Below, in pieces: positions 60,952 through 64,000 of a stretch of 64,000 nucleotides of DNA. Under the pieces are notes generated by a model. That model searched no databases. It worked only from the letters and a program-made list of their open reading frames with translations, and was not told where the DNA came from. The first letter of the stretch is position 1, and each line of letters begins with the position of its first letter. Position numbers and translations under genes: made by a program. The stretch is from CADCWK01 sp035944555 (GTDB lineage Bacteria; Chloroflexota; Chloroflexia; Thermomicrobiales; UBA6265), in the NCBI GenBank assembly GCA_035944555.1, contig DASZAY010000024.1, positions 1-64,000 of the forward strand. The letters are read 5' to 3'.

Positions 60952-63711
60952 GTGACCACCCCACCAACCCAGCCCATCACCTTGCGCGTCAACGGGCGTT
61001 ACGAGCCCATCGCCTCCTCCCTCGATACCCCGCTGCTGCTGGCGCTGCGCAACGACCTCGGGCTGGTCGGCGCCAAGGTCGGCTGCGCGCTGTCGCAGTG
61101 CGGCGTCTGTACCGTCCTGGCCGATGGCGAGCCGGTCCGGTCCTGCGTCACACCCGTCGGGGACGTCGCCGGAATTGGCGCGGCGATCACGACCATCGAG
61201 GGTATCGGGCAGCCGGGTGCGCTCCACCGGGTCCAACGAGCCTTCGAGGCGGAAGCGGCGGCCCAGTGCGGCTACTGCATCCCCGGGATCATGATGGAGG
61301 CGGTCGCGCTGCTCGAGCGCACCCCCGACCCGTCCGACGAAGACATCCACGCCGCGCTCGCCGGCAACATCTGTCGCTGCGGGGCGCACCCACGGATTCT
61401 CCGGGCCATTCACCGCGCCGCCCGCGATACCACGCCTGACCCGCCGGTCCGACCCGCCTTCCCCGCCCCCTCCCTTGTCGTGACGACCGCACTCGCCGCC
61501 GCGGACGACACCTCCGGTTCAGACCCGGGCGAGCATCTTGGCGGCGGGATCCATCTTCATCCGGATAGCCGCGTTACCGTCCTCTCCGGCAAGGTCGAGA
61601 TCGGTACCGGGCTCCGGACGGCGATGACCGGGATCGTCGCCGGAGCACTCGGCGTACCGGCCGGGATGGTCAATGTCATCGCCGGCGACACCGCCCGGAC
61701 ACCCGACCAGGGGACGACCGCCGGCTCCAAGAGCATCCAGTCGGCCGGGATGGACCTCGCCCGGGCGGCCCGACTGGCCCGCCAGCGATTGCTAGACCGT
61801 GCCGCCCACCTACTGGAAATCCCGGCCACGGACCTCGACATCCAGTCGGGCCGCGTCGTCGCCCGCCATGACGCGAGGATCGCCGTCCCGGTCGGCGAGC
61901 TGATCGGCCTCCCGGATCCGGAACCGCCTCCCGCCGACCCGGTCGGTCCTGATGCGGCTGCGGATCATGCCCAGGACGACCGCGCATCCCGGCAGGATGA
62001 TGGGCAAGCGGCTGCCCGATTAGAGGGCGCCAATCAGGCCGAGGTCGTGACGCCGGAGCCCATCCGGCGCGTCGACATTCCCGGCAAGCTGACCGGCCGG
62101 CCCAGTTACGTCCACGACCTCCGGCTGCCCGGGATGCTGCATGCCCGGGTCGTCCGCCCGATGGCACGGACGATCGACGGCATGGGTGCGACGGTCCGAA
62201 CTGTAGATCGCGACTCGATCGCCGGGATGCCCGGCATCGTCGATGTCATCCACTCCGGCGACCTCGTCGCGGTCGTTGCCGAGCGAGACGAGCAGGCGCT
62301 GCGGGCCGCCCAACAGCTCCGGGTGGAATGGGACACCGTCCCGCTGCCACCGTTCGCTGATCGCTTCGCCGCGATTCGGTCGGGCCCGACCGTGACACAG
62401 GACGTGCGCACCACTGGCGACCCGGCCGCCGCGATCTCCGGGGCAGCCCAGACACACAGCGCCGACTACGCCCACCCCTGGCAGGCCCACGCCTCGATCG
62501 GCCCATCGGCAGCCGTCGCCGATGTCCGGCCGGACCGCGCCACCGTCTGGTGTTCCTCGCAGGGAGTGTTCTCCCTGCGGCAGGCGCTCGCTCCGACGCT
62601 TGGGCTGCCGGAGGAGGCGGTCCGGGTCGTCCATGTCGAGGGACCGGGCTGCTACGGGCACAACGGCGCCGACGACGTCGCGGGGGACGCCGCCGTCATT
62701 TCGCAGATTGTCGGGCGACCGGTCCGGGTGATCTGGTCACGGCAGGGCGAATTCGCCTGGGAGGGCAAGGGGCCGGCGATGGTCCACACGCTCCGGGCCG
62801 GGCTGGACCGATCCGGCGCGATCACGGGCTGGGAGATGGATGTCTGGACCCCGACCCACTCCACCCGGCCATCCGGACACGCCGGCAACCTGCTCGCCGC
62901 CCAGACCAGGGACCCCGCCGCCCCGCTCGCTCCGCTCGGGCGCGGCGGCGGCACCCGCAACGCCGCGACGACCTACACCTTCCCCGCCCAGCGTGTCACG
63001 GCGCACTGGGTCATGGAGCCGGCGCTGCGCCCGTCGGCGCTCCGCAGCCTTGGCGGGCTGGCCAACACGACCGCCAACGAGCAGTTCATGGACGAGCTGG
63101 CTCATCGCACCGGCCAGGACCCGGTCGCCTTCCGCCGGCGCCACCTCGACGACCCGCGCGCCATCGCCGTGCTGGACGCGGTGGCGGAGCGCGCGGGCTG
63201 GAGAACGCCCCTGGCGACGCCAGCGGACGGAGCACTGGCTGGACGTGGCATCGCCTTCGCGCGCTACGAGGGGGAATACGCCTACGCCGCCGTCATCGCC
63301 GAGGTCCGGGTTACTCCTGACACGGGAGCAGTCCGGGTCGACCGGATCGTCGTCGCCCATGACTGCGGCGAGATCGTCAGCGCCGACGGCGTCCGGGCCC
63401 AGATCGAGGGCAATGTCATCCAGGGCGTCAGCCGGGCGCTGAAGGAAGAGGTCATCTGGGATGAAAGCGGTGTGACGTCGCTGGACTGGGAGACCTACCC
63501 GGTCCTCCGCTTCGACGAGGTCCCGGTGATCGAGGTCGTGCTGATTGACCGGCCGGACCGGCCGGCGTGGGGTGCGGGTGAGCCGGCGATCTGTCCCGTT
63601 CCGGCCGCGATCGGCAATGCCCTGTTCGCCGCGACTGGCGTCCGCTTCCGCCAGACCCCCTTCACGCCGGAACGTGTACTCGCCGGGCTGCGTGAGTCGG
63701 CGTCCACCTGA
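60952..63711 (+). CDS. Fused [2Fe-2S] + molybdopterin hydroxylase (IorAB/XdhBC-type)
   Basis: 919 residues from GTG 60952, with GAGGA 5 nt upstream. Residues 1-~155 are the two-cluster ferredoxin subunit: Cys45, Cys50, Cys53 and Cys65 (first cluster), Cys106, Cys109, Cys141 and Cys143 (second). After a Pro/Ala/Asp-rich linker, the molybdenum subunit of the isoquinoline-1-oxidoreductase/aldehyde dehydrogenase type follows: VTVLSGKVEIGTGLRTAMTGIV, TAGSKSIQSAG, RPSYVHDLRLPGMLHARVVRP, GCYGHNGADDVAGDAA and the C-terminal catalytic Glu877 in WGAGEPAICP. No FAD domain, so electrons would go to a membrane acceptor such as cytochrome c. Hydroxylates N-heterocycles or aldehydes. Usually two genes; here one. 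Maturation genes are not in view. Confidence 0.9.
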   Translation: MTTPPTQPITLRVNGRYEPIASSLDTPLLLALRNDLGLVGAKVGCALSQCGVCTVLADGEPVRSCVTPVGDVAGIGAAITTIEGIGQPGALHRVQRAFEAEAAAQCGYCIPGIMMEAVALLERTPDPSDEDIHAALAGNICRCGAHPRILRAIHRAARDTTPDPPVRPAFPAPSLVVTTALAAADDTSGSDPGEHLGGGIHLHPDSRVTVLSGKVEIGTGLRTAMTGIVAGALGVPAGMVNVIAGDTARTPDQGTTAGSKSIQSAGMDLARAARLARQRLLDRAAHLLEIPATDLDIQSGRVVARHDARIAVPVGELIGLPDPEPPPADPVGPDAAADHAQDDRASRQDDGQAAARLEGANQAEVVTPEPIRRVDIPGKLTGRPSYVHDLRLPGMLHARVVRPMARTIDGMGATVRTVDRDSIAGMPGIVDVIHSGDLVAVVAERDEQALRAAQQLRVEWDTVPLPPFADRFAAIRSGPTVTQDVRTTGDPAAAISGAAQTHSADYAHPWQAHASIGPSAAVADVRPDRATVWCSSQGVFSLRQALAPTLGLPEEAVRVVHVEGPGCYGHNGADDVAGDAAVISQIVGRPVRVIWSRQGEFAWEGKGPAMVHTLRAGLDRSGAITGWEMDVWTPTHSTRPSGHAGNLLAAQTRDPAAPLAPLGRGGGTRNAATTYTFPAQRVTAHWVMEPALRPSALRSLGGLANTTANEQFMDELAHRTGQDPVAFRRRHLDDPRAIAVLDAVAERAGWRTPLATPADGALAGRGIAFARYEGEYAYAAVIAEVRVTPDTGAVRVDRIVVAHDCGEIVSADGVRAQIEGNVIQGVSRALKEEVIWDESGVTSLDWETYPVLRFDEVPVIEVVLIDRPDRPAWGAGEPAICPVPAAIGNALFAATGVRFRQTPFTPERVLAGLRESAST

Positions 63712-63854
63712 ACGCTGGCTCCAACGCAGGCAGTCGCCCACGCATGTGATCGCATCCACGCCTGCCTCCCCTGCTCCTGTTTGAACCTGCGACACTGCGA
63801 CGACACAGGGATCACCCGGCACGGGCATCTGGTTCGACAGGTAAAGGGGTGGAC

Positions 63855-64000
63855 ATGGATCGCCATACCATCGTCAGCCTTGGACGCATCGGCTTCGCCA
63901 CGCTGACGATGGTCGCGATCGTGGCTCAGCTCGTCTGGGGTACGCGGAACAACCCCGACTTCGTTGTGGCGAACTTCTTCTCGTTCTTCACGATCGAGAG
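63855..64000 (+). CDS. Pr6Pr-like membrane protein, N-terminus only
   Basis: ATG 63855 follows AAAGGGGTGG and the frame runs off the right edge. The first 48 residues are RIGFATLTMVAIVAQLVWG (a helix), then NNPDFVVANFFSFFTIES. The N-F-F-S-F-F-T-I pattern is typical of the Pr6Pr membrane-protein family, whose role is unknown. Only the start is available, so the call is tentative. The 143 nt upstream (63712-63854) hold no other feature I can see. Confidence 0.65.
   Translation, partial: MDRHTIVSLGRIGFATLTMVAIVAQLVWGTRNNPDFVVANFFSFFTIE

Overview
The window is high-GC bacterial DNA (about two thirds G+C by eye) with densely packed genes, many GTG starts and several 4-base stop/start overlaps (GTGA or ATGA). 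A cofD-cofC-cofE cluster for coenzyme F420 next to F420-dependent LLM-type enzymes, together with the general protein style, points to Chloroflexota, possibly Thermomicrobia-like. That placement is inferred; there is no rRNA or marker gene here to confirm it. I found no tRNA, rRNA or CRISPR array.

Layout. (1) 1-10449, minus: the N-terminal ~3,480 residues of a giant secreted protein: signal peptide, a discoidin-like domain, then about 33 tandem Ig/cadherin-like repeats. Its C-terminus lies outside the window. (2) 10895-16812, minus: a tightly overlapping four-gene glycan operon (membrane-anchored glycosidase-like protein, O-antigen ligase-like protein, LPG-synthase-TM/UPF0104 protein, GT4 glycosyltransferase). 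(3) 17019-20733: MFS transporter, GH20 hexosaminidase, small DUF1579-like protein. (4) 20984-23512, plus: F420 synthesis genes cofD, cofC, cofE. (5) 23536-25240, minus: BrnTA toxin-antitoxin pair, GNAT acetyltransferase, and a REP-associated tyrosine transposase interrupted by an amber codon. (6) 25369-28728, minus: a sugar ABC importer (two permeases and a Tat-exported binding protein, no ATPase), with a good promoter and an internal hairpin after the binding-protein gene. (7) 29032-35363: Fgd-like F420 enzyme, two-gene metabolic stretch (VOC, LysE), NDH-2, DinB, a staphylococcal-type nuclease and a DedA protein. (8) 35679-41133: small stress-type proteins (CsbD, GlsB), two PHP-type hydrolases, DoxX, a frameshifted Tat-protein remnant, and two paralogous ~54-residue single-helix membrane proteins. 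(9) 41216-46118, minus: PEP-hydrolase-like TIM barrel, Tm-1-like protein, cupin, Gfo/Idh/MocA oxidoreductase, NYN-domain protein. (10) 46394-52886: purine permease with a palindromic operator-like site, a rifamycin phosphotransferase with a RAE-like inverted repeat, VOC protein, MFS transporter. (11) 53277-60104, minus: two adjacent, translationally coupled RapA/HepA-like SNF2 ATPases, plus a tiny downstream ORF. (12) 60952-63711: a fused [2Fe-2S]/molybdopterin hydroxylase; then the start of a membrane protein at the right edge.

Across the window, gene ends are marked by long perfect GC-rich hairpins (12-21 bp stems), nearly all without a U-tract. The best candidates for an undescribed system are the coupled RapA-like pair, the twin small membrane proteins, and the giant repeat protein with the neighbouring glycan operon.
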